The notes under the pieces were generated by a model. It made no database searches, was not told the DNA's origin, and saw nothing but the letters and a program-made list of their open reading frames with translations. Both the position numbers and the translations under genes were made by a program. From NCBI GenBank assembly GCA_035693825.1, contig DASSGB010000055.1, forward strand, positions 1 through 19,068: a stretch of 19,068 bases of DNA, read 5' to 3'. Shown piece after piece: positions 8,446 through 15,416 of the stretch. Positions within the stretch are counted from its first letter, which is position 1. Every line of letters starts with the position of its first letter. This stretch comes from MGOM01 sp035693825 (GTDB lineage: Bacteria; Chloroflexota; Anaerolineae; Anaerolineales; E44-bin32).

Positions 8446-8935
8446 CGCTCCGGGGAAGACCGTCCGGGCCTCGCGCGTCACGCTCAGCCAGCTGATGCAG
8501 CCGGAGCACGCCAACCTGCGCGGCGACGTGCACGGCGGATGGATCATGAAGCTGGCCGACGAGGCCGGCGCCCTGGCCGCGATGCGCCACGCGCAGGCTC
8601 GTGTCGTCACCGTGGCCATCGACCAGATGCGCTTTCACGAACCCATTCGCATCGGCGACGTCGTCAGCCTGGAAGCCGAGGTCACCTACGCCGGGCGCAC
8701 CTCCATCGAGACTCGCGTTCAGGTGATCGCCGAGAATCCGATCACCGGCCAGCAGACGCACACCAACACCGCCTATCTGGTCTACGTCGCCCTCGACGAC
8801 GACGGCAAGCCGCGTCCCGTGCCCCGGCTGATCACCGAGACCGAGGTCGAGGCGCGCCGCATGGAGATGGCCAAAGCCCGGCAGGCCTATCGCCTGGCCC
8901 AACGCCAGGAAGAGCCGCAGGAGACGGCCGAGTGA
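8441..8935 (+). CDS. Acyl-CoA thioesterase, hotdog fold (BACH/YciA type), probable ATT start
   Basis: From ATT 8441 the product is 164 residues; from the first ATG (8495) only 146. It hydrolyses acyl-CoA to free fatty acid and CoA in the cytoplasm. The hotdog signature is seen in PEHANLRGDVHGGWIMKLAD, with the HGG turn and the Asp of MKLADEAG, followed by VTVAIDQMRFHEPIRIGDVV and HTNTAYLVYVALDDDGKP. The codons before ATG 8495 read KTVRASRVTLSQLMQPEHAN. That matches the usual family N-terminus (xRVTLxQLMxPEHAN), so the longer form is favoured. Start context: AAGGAGG 6 nt upstream, overlap with the previous stop. A TTG at 8442 is out of frame and closes after 17 codons. A one-base assembly error near the start could also explain the missing standard codon. 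The stop overlaps the next gene (GTGA). Confidence 0.9.
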   Translation: MDAPGKTVRASRVTLSQLMQPEHANLRGDVHGGWIMKLADEAGALAAMRHAQARVVTVAIDQMRFHEPIRIGDVVSLEAEVTYAGRTSIETRVQVIAENPITGQQTHTNTAYLVYVALDDDGKPRPVPRLITETEVEARRMEMAKARQAYRLAQRQEEPQETAE

Positions 8936-10149
8936 CCGAGTCGGTCCGATCGCTGACCGAACTCATCCAGCGGGCCGGCGCCCAGCGCTTCCTCGAGGCG
9001 CCCCCACCCGAAGACCTGGGGCTGGCCGACAACCTGGCCTTCCCCTTCCTGGCGCTCGTCGGACAGCAGGAAATGAAACTGGCCCTGCTGCTGACGATCA
9101 TCAATCCCAACGTCGGCGGCGTCCTGTTGCTGGGCCCCCGAGGCACGGGCAAGACGACCGCCGTCCGCAGCCTGGTCGACCTGCTGCCGGAAGTGCAGCG
9201 AAGCCGATGCCAGTACGGCTGCCTTCCGGAAGACATCGAAACCGGCGGCATCGACGCCGTATGCCCGGATTGCGCCCGCAAATACGCCGAGGGCGAATCC
9301 CTCACCTACCCCGACCGCGTGCGATTGATCGAACTGCCCCTCAACGCGCGAATGGAAGACGTCGTGGGCGGCCTGGACGAACGGGCCGCCGTGCATCATC
9401 GTCTGCGGCTCAACCGCGGCCTGCTGGCCCGCGCCGACCGGAATCTGCTTTACGTGGACGAGGCCAATCTGCTCGGAGACGAAATCGTCGACGCCATCCT
9501 CGATGCTGCGGCGCAGGGCATCTACACCGTTCATCGCGGCGCCCTGGCGGCCACCTTTCGCGCCCGCTTTGCCCTGATCGGCTCGATGAATCCGGAAGAG
9601 GGCGGGCTGCGGCCGCAGATCCTCGACCGTTTCGGCCTGCGCGTGCTCGTCCACGGCCTGGTCGACCCTCTCGATCGCCTGGAAGCCTATCGGCGGTCGC
9701 TGGCCTTTCGCAGCAGCCCGCGCCAGCTGATCGCGCACTACATCGAGGAGACGCTCCTGGCCGGCGAGGAACTGCTCCAGGCGCGCCAGATTCTGCCGAC
9801 GGTGAAGCTCAGCGACGAAGCGGAAAGGTTCGGGCTGCGCCTCGTGCGTGAACTTTCCATCGACTCCTTGAGGGCCGAGATCACGATGTTCGAGGCGGCC
9901 CGGGCCTACGCCAGCGCCGACGGCCGGGCCGAGGCCACGCCGGAAGACGTTCGTGTCGTCGCGCCCATGGCGCTGCGCCTCCGCCGCTCGAGGTTCATTC
10001 GCGACTACTTCCGCACCCAGGAAAAGGAAGAGGCGGAACTGCGCCGCCTCCTCAGCCACCAGGCCGGCAAACCGGCCTCAGCCCGACGGGCCCCAAACGC
10101 AAAGCGGGCCGGCCACCGGGCCGACCCGCTCCAAGGTCGTCGTCGCTAG
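8932..10149 (+). CDS. Magnesium chelatase subunit I-like AAA+ ATPase
   Basis: This encodes 405 residues from GTG 8932, which overlaps the thioesterase stop (GTGA). Walker A is GPRGTGKTT (68-76), Walker B LLYVDEANLL (172-181), sensor 1 GSMN (217-220), and LDRFG (231-235) carries the arginine-finger region. The segment between Walker A and B has four cysteines (93, 97, 111, 114), as many BchI/ChlI sequences do. In chlorophyll synthesis the I subunit is the ATPase motor that, with D and H, inserts Mg into protoporphyrin. Neither D nor H is in the window, and stand-alone BchI-like ATPases are common in non-phototrophs, where they may work with VWA proteins or metal insertion of another tetrapyrrole. 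The C-terminal ~45 residues are basic and low-complexity, and their codons also form the acpP terminator hairpin. Confidence 0.88.
   Translation: MTESVRSLTELIQRAGAQRFLEAPPPEDLGLADNLAFPFLALVGQQEMKLALLLTIINPNVGGVLLLGPRGTGKTTAVRSLVDLLPEVQRSRCQYGCLPEDIETGGIDAVCPDCARKYAEGESLTYPDRVRLIELPLNARMEDVVGGLDERAAVHHRLRLNRGLLARADRNLLYVDEANLLGDEIVDAILDAAAQGIYTVHRGALAATFRARFALIGSMNPEEGGLRPQILDRFGLRVLVHGLVDPLDRLEAYRRSLAFRSSPRQLIAHYIEETLLAGEELLQARQILPTVKLSDEAERFGLRLVRELSIDSLRAEITMFEAARAYASADGRAEATPEDVRVVAPMALRLRRSRFIRDYFRTQEKEEAELRRLLSHQAGKPASARRAPNAKRAGHRADPLQGRRR
10103..10130 (-). terminator. Rho-independent terminator of acpP, embedded in the convergent ATPase gene
   Basis: On the minus strand AGCGGGTCGGCC pairs with GGCCGGCCCGCT across a CGGT loop. 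This gives 11 pairs and one mismatch, and is followed by TTTGCGTTTG. It begins 20 nt beyond the acpP stop. The same bases are codons for the ATPase C-terminus on the plus strand, where no T-run follows. Confidence 0.65.
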
Positions 10150-10389
10150 CTACTTGCGCATGTGGGTGTCGATGTAGCTGACAGCTTCCCCGACGGAGGT
10201 GATCTTCTGAGCATCTTCGTCGGAGATTTCGCCTCCGAACTTCTCTTCGAAGGCCATGATCAATTCCACCAGGTCAAGCGAGTCGGCCTCCAGGTCCTCC
10301 CGGAAGCGCGCCTCGGAGGTTACCTTCGACGCGTCGACGCCGAGCAATTCGGTGATGATGCCTTTCACTTGGTCAAAGGTGTCGGACAT
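10150..10389 (-). CDS. acpP: Acyl carrier protein
   Basis: This encodes 79 acidic residues starting MSDTFDQVKGIITELLGV. It carries growing fatty acyl chains on a 4'-phosphopantetheine arm for cytoplasmic fatty-acid synthesis. The attachment serine is Ser37 in the DSLDLVELIMAFEE motif. The ATG at 10389 has GGAGGAGG 7 nt upstream, so the longer open frame to 10449 is not the start. Length and helix pattern are normal for AcpP. It stands alone, without fabD, fabG or fabF neighbours, and is divergent from fni. It converges on the ATPase gene, with the two TAG stops directly adjacent (10147-10149 and 10152-10150). Confidence 0.96.
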   Translation of the reverse strand: MSDTFDQVKGIITELLGVDASKVTSEARFREDLEADSLDLVELIMAFEEKFGGEISDEDAQKITSVGEAVSYIDTHMRK

Positions 10390-10426
10390 GGATAGCCTCC
10401 TCCGTCCCGGTGCCACAAGTGGGCGT

Positions 10427-10435
10427 ATTGTAACA
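10427..10435 (-). promoter_or_regulatory. Extended -10 promoter of acpP (TGTTACAAT)
   Basis: On the minus strand the sequence is TGTTACAAT, a TGn-extended -10 box with 5 of 6 consensus bases, 37 nt before the ATG. The region 17 nt upstream (GATCCT) has no -35 likeness. It lies back-to-back with the fni promoter, whose -35 is about 20 bp away. Confidence 0.6.
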
Positions 10436-10456
10436 GGTCTGTGCGCCACAGGATCG

Positions 10457-10485
10457 TTGACACCCCCTCCTGCGGCTGGTAAGAT
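10457..10485 (+). promoter_or_regulatory. Sigma-70-type promoter of fni (TTGACA-N17-TAAGAT)
   Basis: A perfect -35 box TTGACA (10457-10462) and a -10 box TAAGAT (10480-10485) are separated by exactly 17 nt. The ATG of fni lies 28 nt after the -10, with TAGGA (10500-10504) as ribosome site. It is the best consensus promoter in the window and should drive fni and the prenyl synthase together. Confidence 0.8.
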
Positions 10486-10513
10486 GTCGCCCTCTGCTTA
10501 GGAACACCGCGGG

Positions 10514-11542
10514 ATGGGCAAAGTTACGCAGGTTTCCCGTCGTAAGGCCGACCATATTCGCATCAATCTGGAAGAGGACGTCCGCTCGGGCCTGACCACG
10601 GGACTGGAGCGCGTTCACTTCCAGCACAACGCGCTGCCCGAAATCGACCTCGAGGCAGTGGACACGGAAGTCAACTTTCTCGGGCGAAGGTTGAATTCGC
10701 CCATCCTGATCTCGTCCATGACCGGCGGCACCCCAGCCGCCGGTCGCATTAACCGCTTCCTGGCCGAGGCCGCCCAGTCCAGACGCGTGGCTATGGGCCT
10801 GGGCTCGGTGCGGGCCGCCCTGGAGGATCCGCAAGTCGCCTCCACCTTTCAGGTCCGGCCGTTGGCGCCCGACGTCCTGCTCCTGGCCAATCTCGGCGCT
10901 GTGCAGCTCAACTATGGCTACACGCCCGAGACCTGCCAGCGGGCCATCGAGCTGGTGCAGGCGGACGCCTTGATCCTCCATTTCAATGCCTTGCAGGAGG
11001 CGCTCCAACCCGAAGGTGACGTGCACTTCGCCGGCCTGCTGTCGAAGATCGAGGCCGTCTGCCGGCGCCTCCAGGTGCCCGTCATCGCCAAGGAGGTCGG
11101 CTGGGGGATCTCGGCCGAGGTCGCGGCCCGTCTGGTGCGTGCCGGCGTGCGGGCCATCGATGTGGCCGGCGCGGGCGGGACGTCCTGGTCCCAGGTGGAG
11201 ATGCACCGAGCCCAGGACGAGGCCTCCGCCCGGCTGGCGGCCTCGTTTATCGACTGGGGTATTCCCACCGCCGAATGCCTTCGACAGGTCCGCCGGCGTT
11301 TGCCGCGCATCCCGTTGATTGCCTCCGGCGGCCTTCGCGACGGCATCGACATTGCCAAGTGCGTAGCGCTGGGCGCCGACATCGGGGGCATGGCCGGACC
11401 CTTCCTGAAGGCGGCTGCCGTCTCCTCGGACGCGGTGGCCGACATGATCGATATCACCCACCGGCAGATTCGCACGGTGATGTTCGCCGCCGGCTGCGCC
11501 GATCTGCCCTCCCTCAAGAAGGCCGCCCTCAGGGAAACATGA
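10514..11542 (+). CDS. fni: Type 2 isopentenyl-diphosphate delta-isomerase (FMN, NADPH)
   Basis: This encodes 342 residues, the usual length of IDI-2. It interconverts isopentenyl diphosphate and dimethylallyl diphosphate using reduced FMN on a TIM barrel in the cytoplasm. The N-terminal RRKADHIRINLEEDV (9-23), SSMTGGTPAAGRIN (67-80) and the VAMGLGSVR stretch (92-100) are family signatures. VDVAGAGGTSW-like (IDVAGAGGTSWSQVE) and ASGGLRDGIDIAKCVALGAD near the C-terminus form the phosphate and FMN sites. Type 2 enzymes are typical of organisms using the mevalonate pathway, but are also found with the MEP pathway; no other pathway gene is in view. Its stop overlaps the prenyl synthase start (ATGA), so product and consumer are translationally coupled. 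Confidence 0.96.
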   Translation: MGKVTQVSRRKADHIRINLEEDVRSGLTTGLERVHFQHNALPEIDLEAVDTEVNFLGRRLNSPILISSMTGGTPAAGRINRFLAEAAQSRRVAMGLGSVRAALEDPQVASTFQVRPLAPDVLLLANLGAVQLNYGYTPETCQRAIELVQADALILHFNALQEALQPEGDVHFAGLLSKIEAVCRRLQVPVIAKEVGWGISAEVAARLVRAGVRAIDVAGAGGTSWSQVEMHRAQDEASARLAASFIDWGIPTAECLRQVRRRLPRIPLIASGGLRDGIDIAKCVALGADIGGMAGPFLKAAAVSSDAVADMIDITHRQIRTVMFAAGCADLPSLKKAALRET

Positions 11543-12546
11543 CGCCGGAGCTGGCGCCCGCCATGCTTGAGGCCGTCGAGGTCGAGCTGCGCCGGGTCGT
11601 GGCCCGCCTCGACCCTCAGCGCGAGCCCGAGATGCTACGCATGCTTCGCCACCATCTCGGGTGGAGCGATTCGGAGGGCGAATCGGGCGGGAAGCGCGTT
11701 CGCCCTTTGCTGACGCTGCTGACATGCGCCGCCGCGGGAGGCGATTGGCCACAGGCGCTGCCGGCTGCGGCCGCGGTGGAGTTGATCCACAACTTCAGCC
11801 TGGTGCACGACGACATCGAAGACCGCAGCGAAGTCCGGCGCGGCCGGCGCACGCTGTGGGTGGAATGGGGCATCGCCCAGGCGATCAACACCGGGGACGC
11901 GCTGTTCGCCCTGTCGCATCTGGCTGCCGCTTCGCTGGCCGAGGCCGGCGTCGCCGATAGGACCACTCTGGAGGTCCGGCGCGCGCTGGACGAGGCCTGC
12001 CTGGAGCTGACACGCGGTCAGCATCTGGACCTTGATTTCGAGGATCGCGAACGCGTCGACCTGAAAGACTACCAGCACATGATCGAAGGCAAGACGGGCG
12101 CCCTGCTCGCGGCCGCGACCGAAGCAGGAGCCATCCTCGCCGGAGTCTCCGGCGAACAGAGGGCGGCCTACCGCTCGTTTGGTTTGCATCTGGGGCTGGC
12201 CTTCCAGGTCCTGGATGATCTGCTGGGGATATGGGGCGACGCCGGCGAGACGGGCAAGTCGCCGGGCGACGATCTGCGCGTGCGCAAGAAGTCCTTCCCG
12301 GTGGTGATCGGCCTTTCCGACTCGCCGGAATTCCGCGAGCGGTGGGCGGACGGATCGCACGACGAGGCCGGCGTTCGAGCGATGACGCGTTGGCTCGAGC
12401 AGTGTGGCGCCCGCGATCGCACCCGGGCCGAGGCCGAGCAACATACGCAGGACGCCCTGGCCTCCCTAGCGAAGGCGGCGCCGCGGCCGCCGGCAGCCGA
12501 CGAACTCGAAGTGCTGGCCCTTCGGCTCCTTCGCCGTACGGCGTAA
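11539..12546 (+). CDS. Short-chain polyprenyl diphosphate synthase
   Basis: This encodes 335 residues from ATG 11539 (overlap ATGA with fni; AGGGAA upstream). It condenses isopentenyl diphosphate onto allylic diphosphates in the trans configuration. GGKRVRPLL (50-58) is the diphosphate-binding segment. The first Asp-rich motif is DDIED (91-95), followed by RRGRRT. The second motif is FQVLDDLLGIWGD (222-234), in which DDxxG followed by GD replaces the usual DDxxD, a variant seen in many bacterial homologues. Phe86, five residues before the first Asp motif, is bulky, which in this family usually limits the product to C15-C20. I therefore infer FPP or GGPP synthesis; the exact chain length is uncertain. 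Coupling to fni supplies its starter and extender units. Confidence 0.93.
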   Translation: MTPELAPAMLEAVEVELRRVVARLDPQREPEMLRMLRHHLGWSDSEGESGGKRVRPLLTLLTCAAAGGDWPQALPAAAAVELIHNFSLVHDDIEDRSEVRRGRRTLWVEWGIAQAINTGDALFALSHLAAASLAEAGVADRTTLEVRRALDEACLELTRGQHLDLDFEDRERVDLKDYQHMIEGKTGALLAAATEAGAILAGVSGEQRAAYRSFGLHLGLAFQVLDDLLGIWGDAGETGKSPGDDLRVRKKSFPVVIGLSDSPEFRERWADGSHDEAGVRAMTRWLEQCGARDRTRAEAEQHTQDALASLAKAAPRPPAADELEVLALRLLRRTA

Positions 12547-12560
12547 GGCGCCCGTAAGGC
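12542..12560 (+). repeat. Two CGTAAGGC direct repeats with an 11-bp period
   Basis: CGTAAGGC occurs at 12542-12549 and again at 12553-12560. The first copy contains the stop of the prenyl synthase gene. The second ends 22 bp before the -10 box of the kinase operon, roughly where a -35 would lie. Direct repeats one helical turn apart are the binding geometry of OmpR/PhoB-type regulators, and such a regulator is encoded at the end of the operon. Confidence 0.5.
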
Positions 12561-12579
12561 AAGTCCCCTAGATAGCGCG

Positions 12580-12588
12580 TGCTATAAT
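12580..12588 (+). promoter_or_regulatory. Extended -10 promoter (TGCTATAAT) of the signalling operon
   Basis: TGCTATAAT is identical to the site at 4150-4158. The kinase ATG lies 26 nt after it, so the leader would be only about 20 nt, with no clear Shine-Dalgarno. There is no -35 consensus, consistent with activator-dependent or extended -10 initiation. Confidence 0.65.
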
Positions 12589-12614
12589 TTTCCGACTTAA
12601 GCACTGGACAAACC

Positions 12615-14495
12615 ATGCGAAGGACCACCCGTACCCTCGAAGGCCAACGGGGTGACACCGGGCAGCTGGGCCAGATGCAGCCGGGGGTCACGCTGCAGGA
12701 CCGTTACCTGGTCCTCGGCATTCTGGGCGCGGGCGGGATGAGCTCGGTCTACAAGGGCCGGGACCTGCACTTCCCCAACGTCACCAAGCTCGTCGCCATC
12801 AAGGAAATGATCAACCTGGCCGCCGACCCGACGATGTACGAAATGGTTGTGCGGAACTTCGAGCGGGAGGCTGATCTGCTGGCCACCCTCTCGCACCCGG
12901 CGATCCCGCGCATTTACGACTACTTCACCCAGGACGCCAGCTCCTATCTCATCATGGAGTTCATCGAAGGCAAGGACCTGGAGGCCATGCTGCGAGAAAA
13001 GGAAGACCCCCTTCCCGAATCGCAGGTGATCACCTGGGCCATCGAGCTGTGCGACGTCCTGAGCTACCTCCACAACCACCAGCCGCAGCCGGTCGTCTTC
13101 CGCGACATGAAACCCTCCAACGTCATGGTCGATCATCACGGACACATCCGGCTGATCGACTTCGGCATCGCCCGTGTCTTCCAACCCGGCCAGAAAGGGA
13201 CGATGATCGGCACGGAGGGCTACTCGCCCCCCGAGCAGTATCGGGGCGAGGCCTCGCCCGTGGGCGACATCTATGCCCTCGGGGCGACGCTGCATCATCT
13301 GCTGACGCGACGCGATCCGCGCGCCGAGGCGCCGTTCTCCTTCTCCGAACGGCCCATCCGCCAGATCAACCCGGCGGTGTCGTCCGAGATGGAAGAGGTC
13401 ATCGGCAAGGCGATCGAATACGATCCCAAGGACCGTTTTTCCAGCGCGGAGGCGATGAAGAACGCCCTGATGACCGCCGCGCGGCAGACGGGTTTGCTCA
13501 TCTCGGCCAAGACCTCCGCCGCCATGCAGCCTCGTAACGAGGTGCAGGAGCTGTGGGCCTTCGAGTGCGAAGACGAGATCCGCGGCAGCCCCCTGTTCCA
13601 CAACGGGATGCTCTATGTCGGCTGCTACGACAACAACCTGTACGCGCTCAACGCCAAGACGGGCGCGTTCGAGTGGAAGTACGCCACCGAGGGCGGCATC
13701 GCCGGCCGGCCGGCGGCTTTCGACGACATGGTCTTCGTCGGCTCGGAGGATCACCGGCTGCACGCCGTCACCCAGAGCCGCGGCAAGCTGGTTTGGACCT
13801 ACTACACCGAGGGCCCGATTCGTTCGTCCCTCACCATCTGGGAAGGCCACATCTTTTTCGGATCGGACGACAACTACGTCCACGTGGTCAACGTCGCCAA
13901 CGGCCGCCGGGCCTGGCGGGCGGAGGCCGTCGCTCCGGTGCGCTCCACGCCCTTCATCGCCAACGAGCGCGTGTACTTCGGCAGCGAGAGCGGGGACTTC
14001 TACTGCGTCGATGTGAAAGGCGAGATGAAATGGCGCTTCCGCGCCAAGCGCGCCATCACTTCCTCGCCCATCATGGTCGAAGGCACCATTTACTTCGGAT
14101 CGATGGATTGGACTCTGTACGCGCTGGAGGCCGAGGGCGGCTGGCAACTGTGGCGCTTCCGAATGGGCAAACCGACCATCTCCTCGCCCTGCTATGCCGA
14201 AGGCCGCATCTTCATCGGCTGCGCCGATGGGAACGTCTACGCCGTCGACGCCCGCAACGCCCGCGAGGTCTGGCGATTCCAGACCGAGCACCAGGTGACC
14301 GGTTCACCCGTCGTGCATGAGGACTCGGTCTACATCGGCTCGGTCGACGGCTCGCTGTACTGCCTGGATATGCGCTCGGGCCGCAAGCGATGGCAGTTCC
14401 GCACCGGCGGCCCCATCACCGGCACCCCGGTCATCGCCAACAACGTCCTGTACTTCGGATCCAACGATCACAAGGTCTACTCGCTGCTCGCCTGA
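12615..14495 (+). CDS. Ser/Thr protein kinase fused to a PQQ-like beta-propeller (AfsK-like)
   Basis: This encodes 626 residues. The kinase domain is at about 30-290: glycine loop LGAGGMSSVYKG (37-48), Lys63 in VAIKEM, Glu85 in helix C, FRDMKPSN (162-169) with catalytic Asp164, DFG at 182-184, and the activation segment GTMIGTEGYSPPEQY. The usual HRD His is Phe, a change tolerated in bacterial kinases. From about 312 to the end there are eight repeats marked by W-x-[FYA] and paired with YFGS/YVG strands, consistent with an eight-bladed PQQ-type propeller. The linker (290-312) is not hydrophobic and there is no signal peptide, so the propeller should be cytoplasmic, as in streptomycete AfsK, unlike the many bacterial kinases with external sensor domains. 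I infer an internal ligand or protein-binding sensor that controls the kinase. It is first in the operon with the PP2C, VWA and FHA genes. Confidence 0.93.
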   Translation: MRRTTRTLEGQRGDTGQLGQMQPGVTLQDRYLVLGILGAGGMSSVYKGRDLHFPNVTKLVAIKEMINLAADPTMYEMVVRNFEREADLLATLSHPAIPRIYDYFTQDASSYLIMEFIEGKDLEAMLREKEDPLPESQVITWAIELCDVLSYLHNHQPQPVVFRDMKPSNVMVDHHGHIRLIDFGIARVFQPGQKGTMIGTEGYSPPEQYRGEASPVGDIYALGATLHHLLTRRDPRAEAPFSFSERPIRQINPAVSSEMEEVIGKAIEYDPKDRFSSAEAMKNALMTAARQTGLLISAKTSAAMQPRNEVQELWAFECEDEIRGSPLFHNGMLYVGCYDNNLYALNAKTGAFEWKYATEGGIAGRPAAFDDMVFVGSEDHRLHAVTQSRGKLVWTYYTEGPIRSSLTIWEGHIFFGSDDNYVHVVNVANGRRAWRAEAVAPVRSTPFIANERVYFGSESGDFYCVDVKGEMKWRFRAKRAITSSPIMVEGTIYFGSMDWTLYALEAEGGWQLWRFRMGKPTISSPCYAEGRIFIGCADGNVYAVDARNAREVWRFQTEHQVTGSPVVHEDSVYIGSVDGSLYCLDMRSGRKRWQFRTGGPITGTPVIANNVLYFGSNDHKVYSLLA

Positions 14496-14512
14496 GGGGA
14501 GCCCTCACACCT

Positions 14513-15397
14513 ATGAACTTCTGGCAACGTCTCTTTCGAAGGAAAACCTCCCCCTCCCCCGATCGGATTCAGACGGCGCCCCTCGATCCCGGCATTCTGG
14601 CGCGCTCCCCGGCCGTCCCGACCTCCCGGCGGATTCTCATCGGTTCGGCGCAGTCCACCGGGATGGAGCGCAACCACAACGAGGATTCGCTTTTCTACCT
14701 TTCGGGTTCTTCCGACGGCCAGGAACGCATGCCCGATTTCGGCCTGTTCGTCGTGGCCGACGGCATGGGCGGGCACCGCGCCGGCGAAGTCGCCAGCTCG
14801 ATCTCCGTGCGGACCGTCGCCCGAAGACTCACCTCGGAGACCATCCTTCGCCTCTTCGATCTCGAGCCGTCCGATGATTCGCCCAGCCTCCAGGAGGTTG
14901 TCCAGGGGGCGCTCGAAGAAGCCAACGCCACGGTGGTGGATCGTGTCCCCGGCGGCGGCACGACCTTGACCGCGGCCGTGTGGCTCGGCGGCCAGGTGAC
15001 CATCGGACACGTGGGGGACAGCCGGGCCTACATCATCAACCGCGAGGCGACGCGGGTGGTCACCCGCGATCATTCGCTGGTCCAGCGGCTGGTCGAGCTC
15101 GAGCAGCTGACGGAAGAAGAGGCCGCCCTCCATCCGCAACGCAACGTGCTGTGGAACGCCATCGGTCAGGGCGCCAACCTCAAGGTCGACGTCGCCAGCC
15201 ACCCGGTTCCGCAGGGGGGCTACGTTCTGCTGTGCTCCGACGGACTGTGGGGCACGGTGTCGGACGCCGAGATCCAGCGCACGGTCCTCACCGCCCCCGA
15301 CCCTCAGTCCGCGTGCGATCAACTGGTGCAGGCGGCCAACGCCGCCGGCGGCCCGGACAACATCACCGTGATCCTGGTCTACTTCCCGGTGGCGTGA
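14513..15397 (+). CDS. PP2C-family Ser/Thr protein phosphatase
   Basis: This encodes 294 residues from ATG 14513, 17 nt after the kinase stop, with GAGGGGAG upstream. It is a metal-dependent (Mn/Mg) phosphatase that would reverse the kinase. Metal and phosphate residues are in NHNEDS (54-59) and VADGMGGHRAGE (81-92, Asp83). GGTTLTAA, GHVGDSRAYI, LLCSDGLWGTVSD and GGPDNITVI follow in the normal order, so the catalytic set is complete. A ~40-residue N-terminal extension rich in Arg, Ser and Pro (FWQRLFRRKTSPSPDR) precedes the domain and could be a docking or phosphorylation site. No membrane segment is visible. Kinase-phosphatase adjacency is typical of bacterial Hanks-type signalling. Confidence 0.95.
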   Translation: MNFWQRLFRRKTSPSPDRIQTAPLDPGILARSPAVPTSRRILIGSAQSTGMERNHNEDSLFYLSGSSDGQERMPDFGLFVVADGMGGHRAGEVASSISVRTVARRLTSETILRLFDLEPSDDSPSLQEVVQGALEEANATVVDRVPGGGTTLTAAVWLGGQVTIGHVGDSRAYIINREATRVVTRDHSLVQRLVELEQLTEEEAALHPQRNVLWNAIGQGANLKVDVASHPVPQGGYVLLCSDGLWGTVSDAEIQRTVLTAPDPQSACDQLVQAANAAGGPDNITVILVYFPVA

Positions 15398-15416
15398 CAG
15401 GAGCCGGGACACAGAC

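Noticed and set aside
8442..8495. A 17-codon peptide from TTG 8442 ending at TGATG, as a leader for an ATG start at 8495
   Set aside because: It would explain coupling to ATG 8495, but the other frame encodes the conserved thioesterase N-terminus, which fits better with an ATT start.
12597..14291. 564-residue minus-strand open frame opposite the kinase gene
   Set aside because: Shadow of the kinase-propeller. It is rich in Asp/Val/Gly from reversed codons and has no recognisable domain.
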